From: Leifsonia sp. Leaf336
GTDB taxonomy: Bacteria; Actinomycetota; Actinomycetes; Actinomycetales; Microbacteriaceae
Length of the DNA: 64,000 nt
Direction: 5' to 3'
Assembly (NCBI RefSeq): GCF_001423695.1
Contig: NZ_LMOZ01000003.1
Location: forward strand, 353,018-417,017
Shown: piece by piece, positions 33,753 through 43,362 of the stretch
Numbering within the stretch: position 1 is the first letter of the stretch
Layout of the letters: every line of letters begins with the position of its first letter
Notes under the pieces: model-generated
Seen by the model: the letters and a program-made list of their open reading frames with translations, nothing else
Databases searched by the model: none
Told to the model about the DNA's origin: nothing
Program-made: the position numbers and the translations under genes

Positions 33753-33769
33753 TCGTCGCCAGAGGCGCG

Positions 33770-34699
33770 TTAGGCGGGTTGCGGGGTCGGCTCGGCGGAG
33801 GCGGAGGCGGGCGCGGGCGGCGCCGGCGTCTCGACGCGCGCCAGCTGACGCAGGAACGCCGCGGCGGCCGGGCTCGGCTCGTCGGAGACGGCCACGGCCA
33901 CCGTCCACTCCGGCACGTCCCCGCTCAGCGCGACGGCGCGCAGCTGGTCCGGGCGCTTGCGGGCGAAGCTCTGCGGCACGACCGCCACACCGAGGTTGTA
34001 GCCGACGAGGTCGAGCAGCGGATGGACGTCGTTGACCTCCATCGCCGCGCGGTAGTCGAATCCGGCCGCCGCGAACGCCCGGCGGGCGAGCGCCTGCGCT
34101 CCCCAGCCGTCCTGGAAGCCGACGAGCGGCTCGCCACGCAGGGCATCGATCGGGATGCTGGCCTCGGCCGCGAAGCGGTGGTCGGGGTGGCAGAGGACCA
34201 GCAGCTGCTGCGTGCTCAGCGCGCGCAGCCGCACGCCGTTCGGCACATGCCCGGTGTCGACGACCACGGCGACGTCGGCGCGGCCGCCGGCGACCGCGTC
34301 CACCAGTTCCTCCGAACCCGAGTACCGCAGCCGCACCTCCACGCCCGGGTTCGCCGTGCGGAACGAGGCGAGCTCGGCGGGCAGGTCGACCGAGCCGAGG
34401 CACGGCTCGGCGCCGATGGTCAGCCGGCCGCGCAGCAGTCCGCGCACGGCGGCGACGGCGTTGCGCGCGGCGGCCGCGCTCGCGAGCGTGCGCACCGAGT
34501 CGGCGAGCAGCGCCTGGCCGGCCGTCGTCAGCTCGACCCGGCGCGTGCTGCGGATGAAGAGGGAGGTGCCGAGCTCCTGCTCGAGCGACCTGATGGAGGC
34601 CGATAGACCGGACTGCGAGATCTGCAGCAGTTCGGCCGCCCGGGTGAAGTGCCGTTCTTCGGCGACGGTGACGAAGTGCTCGAGCTGACGGAGTTCCAT
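33770..34699 (-). CDS. LysR-family transcriptional regulator
   Basis: 309-residue LysR regulator: winged helix at about 1-60 (HFTRAAELLQISQSGLSASI), linker helix, then a two-lobed effector domain, and an unusual Pro/Ala-rich C-terminal tail. It is divergent from the saccharopine-dehydrogenase-like gene across 105 bp and is its most likely target; the tandem reductases on the other side converge with it. Effector unknown. Confidence 0.88.
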   Translation of the reverse strand: MELRQLEHFVTVAEERHFTRAAELLQISQSGLSASIRSLEQELGTSLFIRSTRRVELTTAGQALLADSVRTLASAAAARNAVAAVRGLLRGRLTIGAEPCLGSVDLPAELASFRTANPGVEVRLRYSGSEELVDAVAGGRADVAVVVDTGHVPNGVRLRALSTQQLLVLCHPDHRFAAEASIPIDALRGEPLVGFQDGWGAQALARRAFAAAGFDYRAAMEVNDVHPLLDLVGYNLGVAVVPQSFARKRPDQLRAVALSGDVPEWTVAVAVSDEPSPAAAAFLRQLARVETPAPPAPASASAEPTPQPA

Positions 34700-34804
34700 T
34701 CATCAAGGATACTGGTCAATCGGGTCGGCGTCATCGACGGGGGCGGATAGGCCGGGGTGATGCCGTCGGCAGCGCACTGCCGCCGCGCGCCCGAACCGAG
34801 CACA

Positions 34805-36100
34805 ATGAGCACCATGCGCATCCTGCTGATCGGCGCCGGTGGCGTCGGAAACGCCATCGCGAAGATCGCCGCCCGCCGCTCCTTCTACGAGGCGTTCGTC
34901 GTCAGCGACTACGACCAGGCCAGGGCGGAGGCCGCCGTCGAGTGGATCCGGGCACGGCACGGCGAGCACGTCGCCGCCCGCTTCACGGCGACCCGCATCG
35001 ACGCCTCCGACCCGAGCTCGGTCGCCGCGGTCGCCCGCGAGCACCGGGCGACCCACGTCATGAACGCGGTCGAACCGAAGTTCGTCGAGTCGATCTTCGC
35101 CGGCGCTCTGTCCGCCGGGGCCGACTACCTCGACATGGCCATGAGCCTGTCGCACCCGCACGAGACCGACCCGTACAGCCGACCCGGCATCAAGCTCGGC
35201 GACGCCCAGTTCGCCGAGAATCAGCGGTGGGAGGCCGCCGGCCGCCTCGCCCTCGTGGGCATGGGCGTCGAGCCCGGCCTCTCCGACGTCTTCGCCCGGT
35301 ACGCCGCCGACGAGCTCTTCTCGGAGATCGACGAGCTCGGCACCCGCGACGGCGCCAACCTCGTCGTGCGCGACGACGACGGCAACGAGATCTTCGCGCC
35401 CTCCTTCAGCATCTGGACGACGATCGAGGAGTGTCTGAACCCTCCGGTGATCTTCGACAAGTCGCGGGTCGGCGAGGAGGACGGCGGCTGGTACACGACG
35501 CCGCCGTTCAGCGAGCCGGAGGTCTTCGACTTCCCGGAGGGCATCGGCCCGGTCGAGTGCGTCAACGTCGAGCACGAGGAGGTCCTCCTCATGCCGCGCT
35601 GGCTGGATGCCAAGCGCGTCACCTTCAAGTACGGCCTCGGCGAGGAGTTCATCGGCGTGCTGCGCACCCTCCATCTGCTCGGCCTCGACTCGACCGTGCC
35701 GCTCCGGGTGCGCTCGGCCTCCGGCCCCGTGGAGGTCGCCCCGCGCGATGTCGTCGCGGCCGCCCTCCCCGACCCGGCGACCATCGGCCCGCGGATGACC
35801 GGCAAGACCTGCGCCGGTGTCTGGGTGACCGGCACCGGCAAAGACGGGCTCCCCCGCAGCGTGTACCTGTACCACGTGAGCGACAACGAGTGGACGATGC
35901 GCGAGTACGACGCGCAGTGCGTCGTCTGGCAGACCGAGCTCAACCCGGTCATCGCGCTGGAGCTCCTCGCGAACGGCACCTGGTCGGGCTCCGGTGTCCG
36001 CGGCCCCGAGGCCTTCCCCGCCCGCCCGTTCCTGGAGCTCATGGAGCGCTCGGAGGCCGACGGCGGCTACGGCCAGCGCTGGGGCCTCCGCGAGCCCTGA
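34805..36100 (+). CDS. Saccharopine dehydrogenase-family oxidoreductase
   Basis: 431-residue Rossmann protein with GAGGVG at residues 10-15 and the long C-terminal domain of the saccharopine/carboxynorspermidine dehydrogenase family. Members form or cleave amino acid-keto acid adducts with NAD(P)H; the substrate here is unknown. Two ATG codons three codons apart (34805, 34814) are possible. It stands alone, divergent from a LysR gene. Confidence 0.8.
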   Translation: MSTMRILLIGAGGVGNAIAKIAARRSFYEAFVVSDYDQARAEAAVEWIRARHGEHVAARFTATRIDASDPSSVAAVAREHRATHVMNAVEPKFVESIFAGALSAGADYLDMAMSLSHPHETDPYSRPGIKLGDAQFAENQRWEAAGRLALVGMGVEPGLSDVFARYAADELFSEIDELGTRDGANLVVRDDDGNEIFAPSFSIWTTIEECLNPPVIFDKSRVGEEDGGWYTTPPFSEPEVFDFPEGIGPVECVNVEHEEVLLMPRWLDAKRVTFKYGLGEEFIGVLRTLHLLGLDSTVPLRVRSASGPVEVAPRDVVAAALPDPATIGPRMTGKTCAGVWVTGTGKDGLPRSVYLYHVSDNEWTMREYDAQCVVWQTELNPVIALELLANGTWSGSGVRGPEAFPARPFLELMERSEADGGYGQRWGLREP

Positions 36101-36121
36101 GGCCCGTGCGGCGCACTCAGA

Positions 36122-36442
36122 TCAGGCGCCGGACTGCTCCGGCTTCCAGACCAGCCACTTGCGAGCGACCTCCGCTTCGAGGTCGACGTCGAACCGCCGG
36201 GCGATCAGCAGCACCTGCGCCAGCACATCGGACAGCTCGGCACGGAAGTCCTCCTCGACCTGCGGCTCGCTGCGACCCTTGTCGCGCGCCCGACCCGACC
36301 TCGCAAGGTACGCCTGCATCAGCTCGCCGACCTCCTCGCCGAGTTTGAGCAGGAACCAGTCGTCCGTCCGGGCGATGTCGTGGCGCTCCGCATAGAACGC
36401 CGACACCGCCTCCACCTCGTCTTGCAGCGCCGCGATCTCCAT
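36122..36442 (-). CDS. MazG-like nucleotide pyrophosphohydrolase
   Basis: 106-residue all-helical protein with the MazG/all-alpha NTP-PPase signature: EEVGEL (E36, E37, E40) and a second acidic pair around E69 and D72 in ELSDVLAQVLL. It is expected to hydrolyse a (d)NTP to its monophosphate as house-cleaning. It converges with the preceding dehydrogenase gene and lies 28 bp downstream of the DUF302-like gene. Confidence 0.85.
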   Translation of the reverse strand: MEIAALQDEVEAVSAFYAERHDIARTDDWFLLKLGEEVGELMQAYLARSGRARDKGRSEPQVEEDFRAELSDVLAQVLLIARRFDVDLEAEVARKWLVWKPEQSGA

Positions 36443-36470
36443 GCTCCGATCCTGCCAGGACCGGATCCTG

Positions 36471-37001
36471 CTACCGCCGCAGCACGCTCGGGCGCGGAAG
36501 CCCGAGGTCTTCGAGGAGGTCGCCGAGCATGCGATCGAGCTCGTAGCCGGCCTGCGTGATCTTGTTGTTGCCGAAGCCCCGCAGCGGCGCGCTGGGCTGG
36601 TCGGCGCTCAGCACCGTCCGTCCCTCCCCCGACGCGTGCAGCTCGACGCGGAACGGCGTGTAGAGCGTGGTGCCCGCGTCGTGACGGTACATCCGCGCGG
36701 CCGTCGCGTAGTCGCCGACGAGGTAGCCGACGCCCGGGAGGTCGACCCCGCCCACACGCATTACCGCGGTCACTTCACCACGCCAGAAGCGCACCAACCC
36801 GTGCGATCCCGGGCCGGCGAGCGAGCGTGCGAGCGTCGTCCAGTCGGCCCCCGAGTCGAGCAGGCGGCGCAGGAGGTCGTGGTCGAGCTCGGGGACCTCC
36901 GCTTCGAAGGCGGCGCGCAGCGTCGCGAACGGCACCTCGGCCTCCAGCTCGATGCGCTGCCCCTCGATGGGGTGGAGGCGCTCGGTGGCGCGGTAGGTCA
37001 C
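36471..37001 (-). CDS. DUF302-like protein coupled to panD
   Basis: 176-residue protein of unknown function. The C-terminal two thirds resemble the DUF302 pattern, with [17 protein letters not shown] and [16 protein letters not shown] followed by a Pro-Ser turn and a terminal helix. The GTG start overlaps the panD stop by four bases (GTGA), so it is translationally coupled to aspartate decarboxylase. That coupling suggests a related role, but none is known. I see no signal peptide or membrane helix. Confidence 0.65.
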   Translation of the reverse strand: MTYRATERLHPIEGQRIELEAEVPFATLRAAFEAEVPELDHDLLRRLLDSGADWTTLARSLAGPGSHGLVRFWRGEVTAVMRVGGVDLPGVGYLVGDYATAARMYRHDAGTTLYTPFRVELHASGEGRTVLSADQPSAPLRGFGNNKITQAGYELDRMLGDLLEDLGLPRPSVLRR

Positions 37002-37453
37002 GCGGGACCGGCGGTGACGGGTGCTGCTCCGCCGGCCGCCGCCGGCACCGCGAACGGGGGCGCGCTGACGCCCTCGGCGAGCGCCTCCGCGGGGTCGGCA
37101 CCGATCGCGACGATGCGGTTGGCGCCGTCGACGTGCACCACCGTGGGCTCGAACGTGCGGGCCTCCGCGTCGTCGAGCTGGGCGTAGGAGATGACGATGA
37201 CGGTGTCGCCGACCTCGGCCAGGTGGGCCGCCGCGCCGTTCACCCCGATGACGCCGCTGCCGCGTTCGCCGGCGATCAGGTAGGTCTCGAACCGGGAGCC
37301 GTTGGTGACGTCGACCACAGCGACCTGCTCTCCGGGCAGCAGGTCGGCAGCCTCCATCAGGTCGAGGTCGACGGTCAGCGAGCCGACGTAGTGGAGGTCG
37401 GCGTGGGTGACCGTCGCGCGGTGGATCTTGGACTTGAACATGGTGCGGAGCAC
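36998..37453 (-). CDS. panD: Aspartate 1-decarboxylase precursor
   Basis: Pyruvoyl-dependent enzyme converting L-aspartate to beta-alanine for pantothenate/CoA. With the GTG at 37453 (AAAGGA upstream) the self-cleavage pair is G24-S25 in HYVGSLTVD, exactly the family position, so S25 becomes the pyruvoyl group. The core ends near residue 118; a tail of about 30 residues rich in Ala, Pro and Gly follows, making 151 residues against roughly 120-130 in typical enzymes. It is not beside panB/panC and is followed by the overlapping DUF302-like gene. Confidence 0.92.
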   Translation of the reverse strand: MLRTMFKSKIHRATVTHADLHYVGSLTVDLDLMEAADLLPGEQVAVVDVTNGSRFETYLIAGERGSGVIGVNGAAAHLAEVGDTVIVISYAQLDDAEARTFEPTVVHVDGANRIVAIGADPAEALAEGVSAPPFAVPAAAGGAAPVTAGPA

Positions 37454-37528
37454 GGCCGGTCCTTTCGTGGTCTGCCTCCATTCTCCCGCGGGTTCGGAGG
37501 CTGTCGGGCCGTCACGGGAGAATGGAGC

Positions 37529-38443
37529 GTGCACAACCTCGGACTCCTCTTCGACGTCGACGGCCCCATCGCCAGCCCGGTCACGCGGACCATCGCCATC
37601 CGCAGCATCGTCACCGACCTGGTCGCGATGACCGCGGCCGGCGTTCCGATCGCCTTCATCACCGGCCGTTCCGGCGACTTCATCCGCAACCAGGTCGTCG
37701 CCCCGCTCTGCGACGCGGGCCTCGGCGACGCGCTCGCTTCGCACGGCGCCCGGATGTTCGGGGTGTTCGAGAAGGGCGGTGCCTGGGCTCCGATCACGGG
37801 CGACGGGATGGGCGAGGTCGCGGTCGACGCGTCGGTCGCGCTTCCCGAGCCCGCCGTCGACGGCATCCGACGGCTGGTGAGGGACCGCTTCGCGGACACC
37901 ATGTTCTTCGACGAGACCAAGCGCGCCATGATCTCGGTCGAGCAGCGCACCGACGTCGACTCCGAGACGTACGCGGAGGCCCAGGGCCGGTTCGAGGACG
38001 CCGCCTTCGACCTCCTGACCGGGCTAGGCCTCGGCCTGCGCTACGGCGAGCGCGTCGCGCCCGACGCCGACGGCGCCGTGCCGTTCCGCATCGACCCGAC
38101 GATCATCTCCACCGACATCGAGTCGGTGCTGCTCGACAAGGATCGCGGGGCGCAGCGCGCGTTCGACTACTTCGCCGAGCGCGGTCCGCTCCCGCACCGC
38201 TGGCGGTCGGTCGGAGACTCGCGCAGCGACTACAAGATGGCCGATTTCGTGCACAGCACCGGCCGGGAGGTCGCCCACGTCGACGTGCGCCCGGCGGACG
38301 GCGTGCTCGAACGGCCCTACGAGGTCATCACGATCGGCGACGAGATCCACGACAGCGCGGGCGCCGAGTTCCTCGCCCACTGGAGGCGCGAGCTCGGGCT
38401 CGACGAGGATGCGCGCGACGCCGACGCCGGTTCCGGCGCCTAA
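37529..38443 (+). CDS. HAD-superfamily hydrolase
   Basis: 304-residue HAD phosphatase-like protein. Motif I is LLFDVDGPI near the N-terminus, motif II the threonine of AFITGRSG, and motif [15 protein letters not shown]. The large insert resembles Cof/sucrose-phosphatase types. Substrate unknown. GTG start eight bases after GGGAG; divergent from panD, and converging with the MOSC gene six bases away. Confidence 0.8.
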   Translation: MHNLGLLFDVDGPIASPVTRTIAIRSIVTDLVAMTAAGVPIAFITGRSGDFIRNQVVAPLCDAGLGDALASHGARMFGVFEKGGAWAPITGDGMGEVAVDASVALPEPAVDGIRRLVRDRFADTMFFDETKRAMISVEQRTDVDSETYAEAQGRFEDAAFDLLTGLGLGLRYGERVAPDADGAVPFRIDPTIISTDIESVLLDKDRGAQRAFDYFAERGPLPHRWRSVGDSRSDYKMADFVHSTGREVAHVDVRPADGVLERPYEVITIGDEIHDSAGAEFLAHWRRELGLDEDARDADAGSGA

Positions 38444-38449
38444 GGAGCG

Positions 38450-39112
38450 TCAGGCCGCGCGACCGCGGACCTTCGCGATCGACTCGGTCATCTCGCGGTA
38501 GAGCTCGAGCCGGCCATCGGCCTCGGCGGCGAGCAGCGCCTCCGCCTGATCGGCGTCGGCGCCCGAGAACCACGACGCGATGGTGACCCCATGCCCGGGC
38601 CGGCGCACGACCTCCACCGCGTCGCCCGCGCCGACCGTGCCCGTGTGCACGACTGCGAGGTAGGCACCGACGCGGCCGGCCTCGGTGAAGCGCCGTACCC
38701 ACTGCGGCTCGCGCATCCGGCGCTGGAAGGTCGCGCACGGTGTGCGCGGGCAGGTGACCTCCACGACGAGCTCGTCGCCGATGCGCCAGCGCTCTCCGAT
38801 CTCGGCGCCGTCGACGTCGACGCCGACGGTCCGTAGGTTCTCCCCGAACAGTCCGGGCGGGATGGCTCGGCCGAGCTCGGCCTCCCAGAAGTCAGCGGCT
38901 TCGTCCGCGTACGCGTAGAGCGCCTTGCCGACGCCGCCGTGGTGCTTGCGGTCGGCCTGCACATCCCCGTAGAGGCCGAGTGTGCGCACCTTGAGCCGCG
39001 GCTCGACGGGCTGCTTGTCGATCGCGGTCACGCCGACGTTGCCGGAGTCCGGGCGCAACTGCGCCACGCGGCAGACGGCGAGGATGCGTGCGGTGCTGTC
39101 GTGCGGAGCCAT
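38450..39112 (-). CDS. MOSC-domain protein (YiiM-like)
   Basis: 220-residue MOSC protein with KHHGGVGKALYAYA, PGLFGENLRT and the conserved cysteine in CPRTPCATFQRRM, as in YiiM-type enzymes that reduce N-hydroxylated compounds through a molybdenum cofactor. The ATG at 39112 gives the natural start. An in-frame path from a membrane-protein start further upstream (39442) exists only because that gene is frameshifted; it should not be read as a fusion. Confidence 0.85.
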   Translation of the reverse strand: MAPHDSTARILAVCRVAQLRPDSGNVGVTAIDKQPVEPRLKVRTLGLYGDVQADRKHHGGVGKALYAYADEAADFWEAELGRAIPPGLFGENLRTVGVDVDGAEIGERWRIGDELVVEVTCPRTPCATFQRRMREPQWVRRFTEAGRVGAYLAVVHTGTVGAGDAVEVVRRPGHGVTIASWFSGADADQAEALLAAEADGRLELYREMTESIAKVRGRAA

Positions 39113-39131
39113 GCCGTCCAGTATGACCGCC

Positions 39132-39442
39132 TCACGCCGTCCGCCGCCGTGCGAACGCCACGATGGAGCCCGCGAGGAGGACAAGCGCGCCGTTGCCCGC
39201 GACGATGAGGCCGAAAAAAGCCCCGTGTAGTCGGGCACGATGTCGCGCTGCGAGTACTGGGCGTAGGTGAACACGGGCAGCGTGGGAATCGGGCCCGAGA
39301 ACGTCGTGGCCTGCTGCGCCGACTCGAACGCGATGAGCACCCACACGACGCCGACGACCGTGGCGAGCGCGCCCGCCCCGATCAACCACACGACGTACGG
39401 GCGGGGCCGGACGCGAGCGGCACCGTGCGGGCGTTCCTGCAT
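39132..39442 (-). pseudogene. Small two-helix membrane protein, frameshifted
   Basis: Starting at the ATG 39442 the frame gives a basic tail, a membrane helix (YVVWLIGAGALATVVGVVWV) and an extracytoplasmic loop ending in IVPDYTG, then shifts at six A (39214-39219 on the plus strand). In the next frame the sequence continues naturally as FFGLIVAGNGALVLLAGSIV and ends FARRRTA at 39132. Adding one base to the run restores one open frame of about 103 residues with two helices, cytoplasmic basic ends and no similarity I recognise. It may be a real pseudogene, a sequencing error in the homopolymer, or slippage. Confidence 0.7.
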
Positions 39443-39486
39443 GAGAAGACCCTAGACCCCTCGTTCTTCCCAGACCAGAGATCCCG

Positions 39487-40992
39487 CTAACGCACTCCGC
39501 GCATCATCCGCAGCACCCACGGGCTCATCAGCGCGAGGATGAGTCCGATCACCACGGCGACGGCTCCGATTACGCCGAAGTAGATGCCCTCCGTCGCCGG
39601 CGAATACAGCTTGGCGAGCTGGCCGGACATCGCCGTCCCCAACGCCACCGACAGGAAGTACAGCGCCACCATCTGCGCCTGGAACGCGTGCGGCGCCAGC
39701 TTCGTCGACGCCGAGAGCCCGACCGGCGAGATCAGCAGTTCGGCGATCGTGAACACCAGCAGGATGCCGACCATCGCGAGCAGCGGTGTGCTGTTCTTGC
39801 CTCCGCCCGCCCAGAACAGGAACAGGAAGAACGCCAGGCCCATGATGACCGTCCCGGCCGCGAACTTCAGCGGGGTCGACGGCTGCCGGTCGCCCCACTT
39901 GGTCCAGATCGCGGCGAAGACGCCCGACAGGATGATGATGAAGATCGGGTTGATGGACTGCACCCACGAGACCGGGAACTCCCAGCCGAACAGCATGCGG
40001 TCCAGCCGTTTGTCGGAGTAGATCGTGACGACCGTGAACTGCTGCTGGTAGAGCGACCAGAACGCCGCGTTGGTGATGAACAGCGGGATGAACGCGAGGA
40101 TCCGGCTGCGCTCGTCGCCGCTCAGCAGGCGCGAGCTGAGGATGACGATGAAGTAGGCGATCGCCGCCACGATCGTGATGCCGATCACCCACAGCGCCAG
40201 GTTGATCGCGTTGATCACGCCCGCGAGGACGAGCGCGACGATCACGATGAGCCCGACCACGGCGATCCCGATCATGAGCGGGTAGCGCGATGCGGGCAGC
40301 GGGTTGGGCACTTCGCGGGCGCGGTCGGGGAGGCGCTTGCGGCCCAGCGAGTACTGGATGAGCCCGATCGCCATCCCGACCGCCGCGAGAGCGAAGCCCC
40401 AGTGGAACCCGAGCGTCGACTGCAGCAGGCCGGTGAGCAGCGGCCCGAAGAACGCGCCCAGGTTGATGCCGAGGTAGAACAGCGAGAAGCCCGCGTCGCG
40501 ACGGGAGTCGTGCTCGTCGTAGAGCGTGCCGACGATGCGGGTGGCGTTCGCCTTCAGGCCTCCACTGCCGACGGCGACGAGCAGGAGGCCCACGATGACG
40601 CCGGCGTAGCTCGGAAGCAGGGCGAGCGAGACGTGTCCGGCCATGATCACCACGGCGCTCCAGAACAGCACCCGCTCCGAACCGAACAGCCGGTCGGCCA
40701 GCCACGCGCCGAGGATGGTCGACAGATAGACCGCGCCGCCGTAAGCGCCGACGATGCCCGCCGCGGTCGCCTGGTCGATGCCGAGACCGCCCTGCTCCGC
40801 GGAGTAGTAGAGGTAGATGAGGAGGATGCCCTGCATCCCGTAGAACGAGAACCGCTCCCACATCTCCACGCCGAAGATGTTCGCGAGCGAGCGCGGCTGC
40901 CCGAAGAAGCCATGACTCGCGTCGGTCGTGGTGGTCACCCGCGCGCCGCGGGACTGCCCTTCCGGTCCGTTGCTGCTCCCCGTGTCGGTCAT
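39487..40992 (-). CDS. Proton-coupled peptide transporter (POT/PTR family)
   Basis: 501-residue MFS-type transporter with 12-14 hydrophobic helices. The POT signature ExxERF is present as VEMWERFSFYGMQ near residue 46. It imports di- and tripeptides with protons. The ATG 40992 is preferred to 40999-41001 because the latter has a ribosome site too close. It follows the ornithine aminotransferase gene by 64 bp on the same strand and may be part of that amino-acid operon. Confidence 0.9.
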   Translation of the reverse strand: MTDTGSSNGPEGQSRGARVTTTTDASHGFFGQPRSLANIFGVEMWERFSFYGMQGILLIYLYYSAEQGGLGIDQATAAGIVGAYGGAVYLSTILGAWLADRLFGSERVLFWSAVVIMAGHVSLALLPSYAGVIVGLLLVAVGSGGLKANATRIVGTLYDEHDSRRDAGFSLFYLGINLGAFFGPLLTGLLQSTLGFHWGFALAAVGMAIGLIQYSLGRKRLPDRAREVPNPLPASRYPLMIGIAVVGLIVIVALVLAGVINAINLALWVIGITIVAAIAYFIVILSSRLLSGDERSRILAFIPLFITNAAFWSLYQQQFTVVTIYSDKRLDRMLFGWEFPVSWVQSINPIFIIILSGVFAAIWTKWGDRQPSTPLKFAAGTVIMGLAFFLFLFWAGGGKNSTPLLAMVGILLVFTIAELLISPVGLSASTKLAPHAFQAQMVALYFLSVALGTAMSGQLAKLYSPATEGIYFGVIGAVAVVIGLILALMSPWVLRMMRGVR

Positions 40993-41056
40993 GCCGACCA
41001 TGCTCCCACTGGAGGCCGCGGAGGTGAACGCTGCGTTCTAGGGCGGAGATGTGAGG

Positions 41057-42322
41057 CTACGACCGCGTCGCCAGCTCGGCCAGCACAGCCTCCAGCTGGT
41101 CGACGGCCCAGTCGAGGTCGGCGGGCTCGACCACGATGGGAGGCGCCAGCCGGATGGTGGAGCCGTGGGTGTCTTTCGCGAGCACACCCCGTTCCATCAG
41201 CAGCTCGCAGACCTCCCGGCCGGTGGCGAGAGCCGGGTCGATGTCGATGCCCGCCCAGAGGCCCGCGCCGCGCACGCGCACCACGCCGTGCCCGACGAGG
41301 CGGTCGAGGTCGGCGTTGAGGCGACGGCCGAGAAGTTCCGCCCGTTCCTGCGGCTCGCCGGTCGCGAGAAGCGCCACGACGGCGCGGCCCACCGCGGCCG
41401 CGAGCGGGTTGCCTCCGAAGGTCGATCCGTGCTCGCCCGGGCGCAGCACGCCCAGCACCTCCCGGTCGCCGACCACCGCCGACACCGGCACGATGCCACC
41501 ACCGAGCGCCTTGCCGAGCAGATACAGGTCGGGCACGACGCCGACCAGGTCGCAGGCGAAGGTCGACCCGGTCCTGCCGAGGCCCGACTGGATCTCGTCC
41601 GCGATGAGCAGCACCCGATGCTCATCGCACAACGCGCGCAACGCAGGGAGGAACTCGGCGGGAGGCACGACGATCCCGGCCTCCCCCTGGATCGGCTCCA
41701 CCAGCACGGCGACGGTGTCCTCGTCGATCGCGGACGCGACAGCGTGTGCGTCACCGTACGGGACCGTCCGGAAACCCGGCGTGTACGGACCGAACCCGTC
41801 GCGCGCGTCCGGATCGTCGGAGAAGCTCACGATGGTCGTCGTGCGACCGTGGAAGTTGCCCGCCATCACGATGATGTTGGCGCGGCCGTCCGCGACGCCC
41901 TTGACCCGGTATCCCCACGCGCGCGCGACCTTGATGGCCGATTCCACCGCCTCCGCGCCGGTGTTCATCGGCAGCACCATGTCTTTGCCGGCGAGCGCCG
42001 CGAGCTCGGTGACGAACGGGCCGAGCTGGTCGTTGTGGAAGGCGCGGCTTGTCAGCGTGATGCGCTCGAGCTGGGCGCGGGCGGCGTCGAGCAGCAACGG
42101 GTTGGAGTGCCCGAAGTTGACGGCGGAGTACGCGGCGAGGCAGTCCAGGTATCGCCTGCCGTCGACGTCGGTGACCCAGGCGCCCGCCCCCTCTGCGATG
42201 ACGACCGGGAGGGGATGGTAGTTGTGCGCCGCATGCTCGTCCTCGAGCGCGATCGCCTCCGCCTGACGTTGCGTCGGGGCCGAGCTCGACGGGTGGATGC
42301 GGTGGGCGACGGTGTCGGTCAT
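41057..42322 (-). CDS. rocD: Ornithine--oxo-acid transaminase
   Basis: 421-residue class III PLP aminotransferase that converts ornithine to glutamate semialdehyde/pyrroline-5-carboxylate. LLIADEIQSGLGRTG carries the PLP-contacting Asp, and the Schiff-base lysine is in LGKALGGG. It lies 42 bp after the DDAH gene. P5C made here would be oxidised by the PutA encoded at 47303-50956. The specific ornithine assignment rests on overall likeness to RocD and the arginine-linked neighbour. Confidence 0.9.
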   Translation of the reverse strand: MTDTVAHRIHPSSSAPTQRQAEAIALEDEHAAHNYHPLPVVIAEGAGAWVTDVDGRRYLDCLAAYSAVNFGHSNPLLLDAARAQLERITLTSRAFHNDQLGPFVTELAALAGKDMVLPMNTGAEAVESAIKVARAWGYRVKGVADGRANIIVMAGNFHGRTTTIVSFSDDPDARDGFGPYTPGFRTVPYGDAHAVASAIDEDTVAVLVEPIQGEAGIVVPPAEFLPALRALCDEHRVLLIADEIQSGLGRTGSTFACDLVGVVPDLYLLGKALGGGIVPVSAVVGDREVLGVLRPGEHGSTFGGNPLAAAVGRAVVALLATGEPQERAELLGRRLNADLDRLVGHGVVRVRGAGLWAGIDIDPALATGREVCELLMERGVLAKDTHGSTIRLAPPIVVEPADLDWAVDQLEAVLAELATRS

Positions 42323-42364
42323 GGTCGTCCTCTCAGCGGTTCTGTCTCTTCCTGGGGCCCGGCC

Positions 42365-43225
42365 TCATCGCCGGAGTTCGAGGGTGCAGCACTTGATCCC
42401 CCCTCCACCGAGCAACAACTCGGAGAGATCGACGCCGATGGGCTCGTAACCGTGTTCGCGCAGCTGCCGGGCGAAGTCGAAGGCACGGGAGGCGACGACC
42501 ACGTGGTACCCGTCGGAGTACGCGTTGAGGCCGAGCACCGCGGCGTCCTCTCCGTCGACGAGGATCGCGTCCGGGAAGCGCGCGGCCAGCAGTGCGCGGC
42601 TGTTCGCGTCGAACGCGCGCGGGAGGTACGCGATGTGCTCCCGTCCCGGGGCGTCGTCGAGCACCGCAAGCGCGGTGTCGAGGTGGTAGAAGCTGGGATC
42701 GACGAGCCGCAGCGTGAGCACCTCGCGCCCGAACACATCCGCCAGCTCGCGGTGGCTGGCGTCGCTGCTGCGGAACCCGGTGCCGGCGAGGATCGTCTCG
42801 CCGACCAGGAGGAAGTCGCCCTCGCCCTCGTTGACCTCCCGCGGCGTCACGACCTCGAAGCCGGCGGCGCGCAGCCAGTCGCGGTACGCCGGCCCCTCCG
42901 GTCGGCGCTCGGGGTACGCGAAGCTCGCGCCGTAGGCGACGTTGCCGATGACGAAGGCGCCGTTGGCCGCGTAGACCATGTCAGGCAGCCCGGGGAGCGG
43001 GTCGATGAGCCGGACGTCGAAACCGAGCCCGACGTAGAGGCGATGCAGCTCGTCCCACTGGCGAAGCGCGAGCGGGGTGTCGGTCGGGAGGCCGGGATTC
43101 ATCCACGGGTTGATCCGATACACCACGTCGAAGTGCTCCGGCCGGCACATCAGCACCGTGCGCGTCCGCGGGTTGCGCAGCGGGCGCTCAGCGCGGGCGC
43201 GCGCCTCCTCGCCGGTGATGGACAT
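42365..43225 (-). CDS. ddaH: Dimethylarginine dimethylaminohydrolase-like amidinotransferase-fold enzyme
   Basis: 286-residue guanidine-modifying enzyme. The His of the triad lies in DPSFYHLDTAL and the nucleophilic Cys is one of C279/C280 in GGGGIKCCTLE at the very C-terminus. DDAH-type enzymes hydrolyse methylarginines, or related guanidines, to citrulline plus amine; in RocD operons an arginine-derived substrate is likely. No ribosome site is visible before the ATG 43225 or the in-frame GTG 43243, so the start is uncertain and possibly leaderless. It is divergent from an Lrp/AsnC gene. Confidence 0.85.
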   Translation of the reverse strand: MSITGEEARARAERPLRNPRTRTVLMCRPEHFDVVYRINPWMNPGLPTDTPLALRQWDELHRLYVGLGFDVRLIDPLPGLPDMVYAANGAFVIGNVAYGASFAYPERRPEGPAYRDWLRAAGFEVVTPREVNEGEGDFLLVGETILAGTGFRSSDASHRELADVFGREVLTLRLVDPSFYHLDTALAVLDDAPGREHIAYLPRAFDANSRALLAARFPDAILVDGEDAAVLGLNAYSDGYHVVVASRAFDFARQLREHGYEPIGVDLSELLLGGGGIKCCTLELRR

Positions 43226-43287
43226 GAGGACAGTGTCACACACGGTTGTCGGCGATTGGCTGCGTCGTCACGCACGGAATCGCCGGC

Positions 43288-43311
43288 AGAAGTTGCCCTG
43301 CGCAGACTTCT
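43288..43311. promoter_or_regulatory. AGAAGT/ACTTCT inverted repeat in the ddaH/Lrp spacer
   Basis: AGAAGT (43288-43293) and ACTTCT (43306-43311) form a hexamer inverted repeat with a 12-base centre that contains TTGC...GCGCA. It lies about 65 bp upstream of the DDAH start. It could be a second regulator or Lrp site for ddaH. Confidence 0.35.
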
Positions 43312-43362
43312 TGCGTCTAAGGGGTGCCTATGCGGAGGTCGGGCATCAGCCACGCGCATCCC

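Noticed and set aside
38450-39442. Apparent fusion of a membrane segment to the MOSC domain
   Set aside because: The join arises from the frameshift at the A6 run; the membrane protein continues naturally in another frame and the MOSC domain has its own ATG at 39112.
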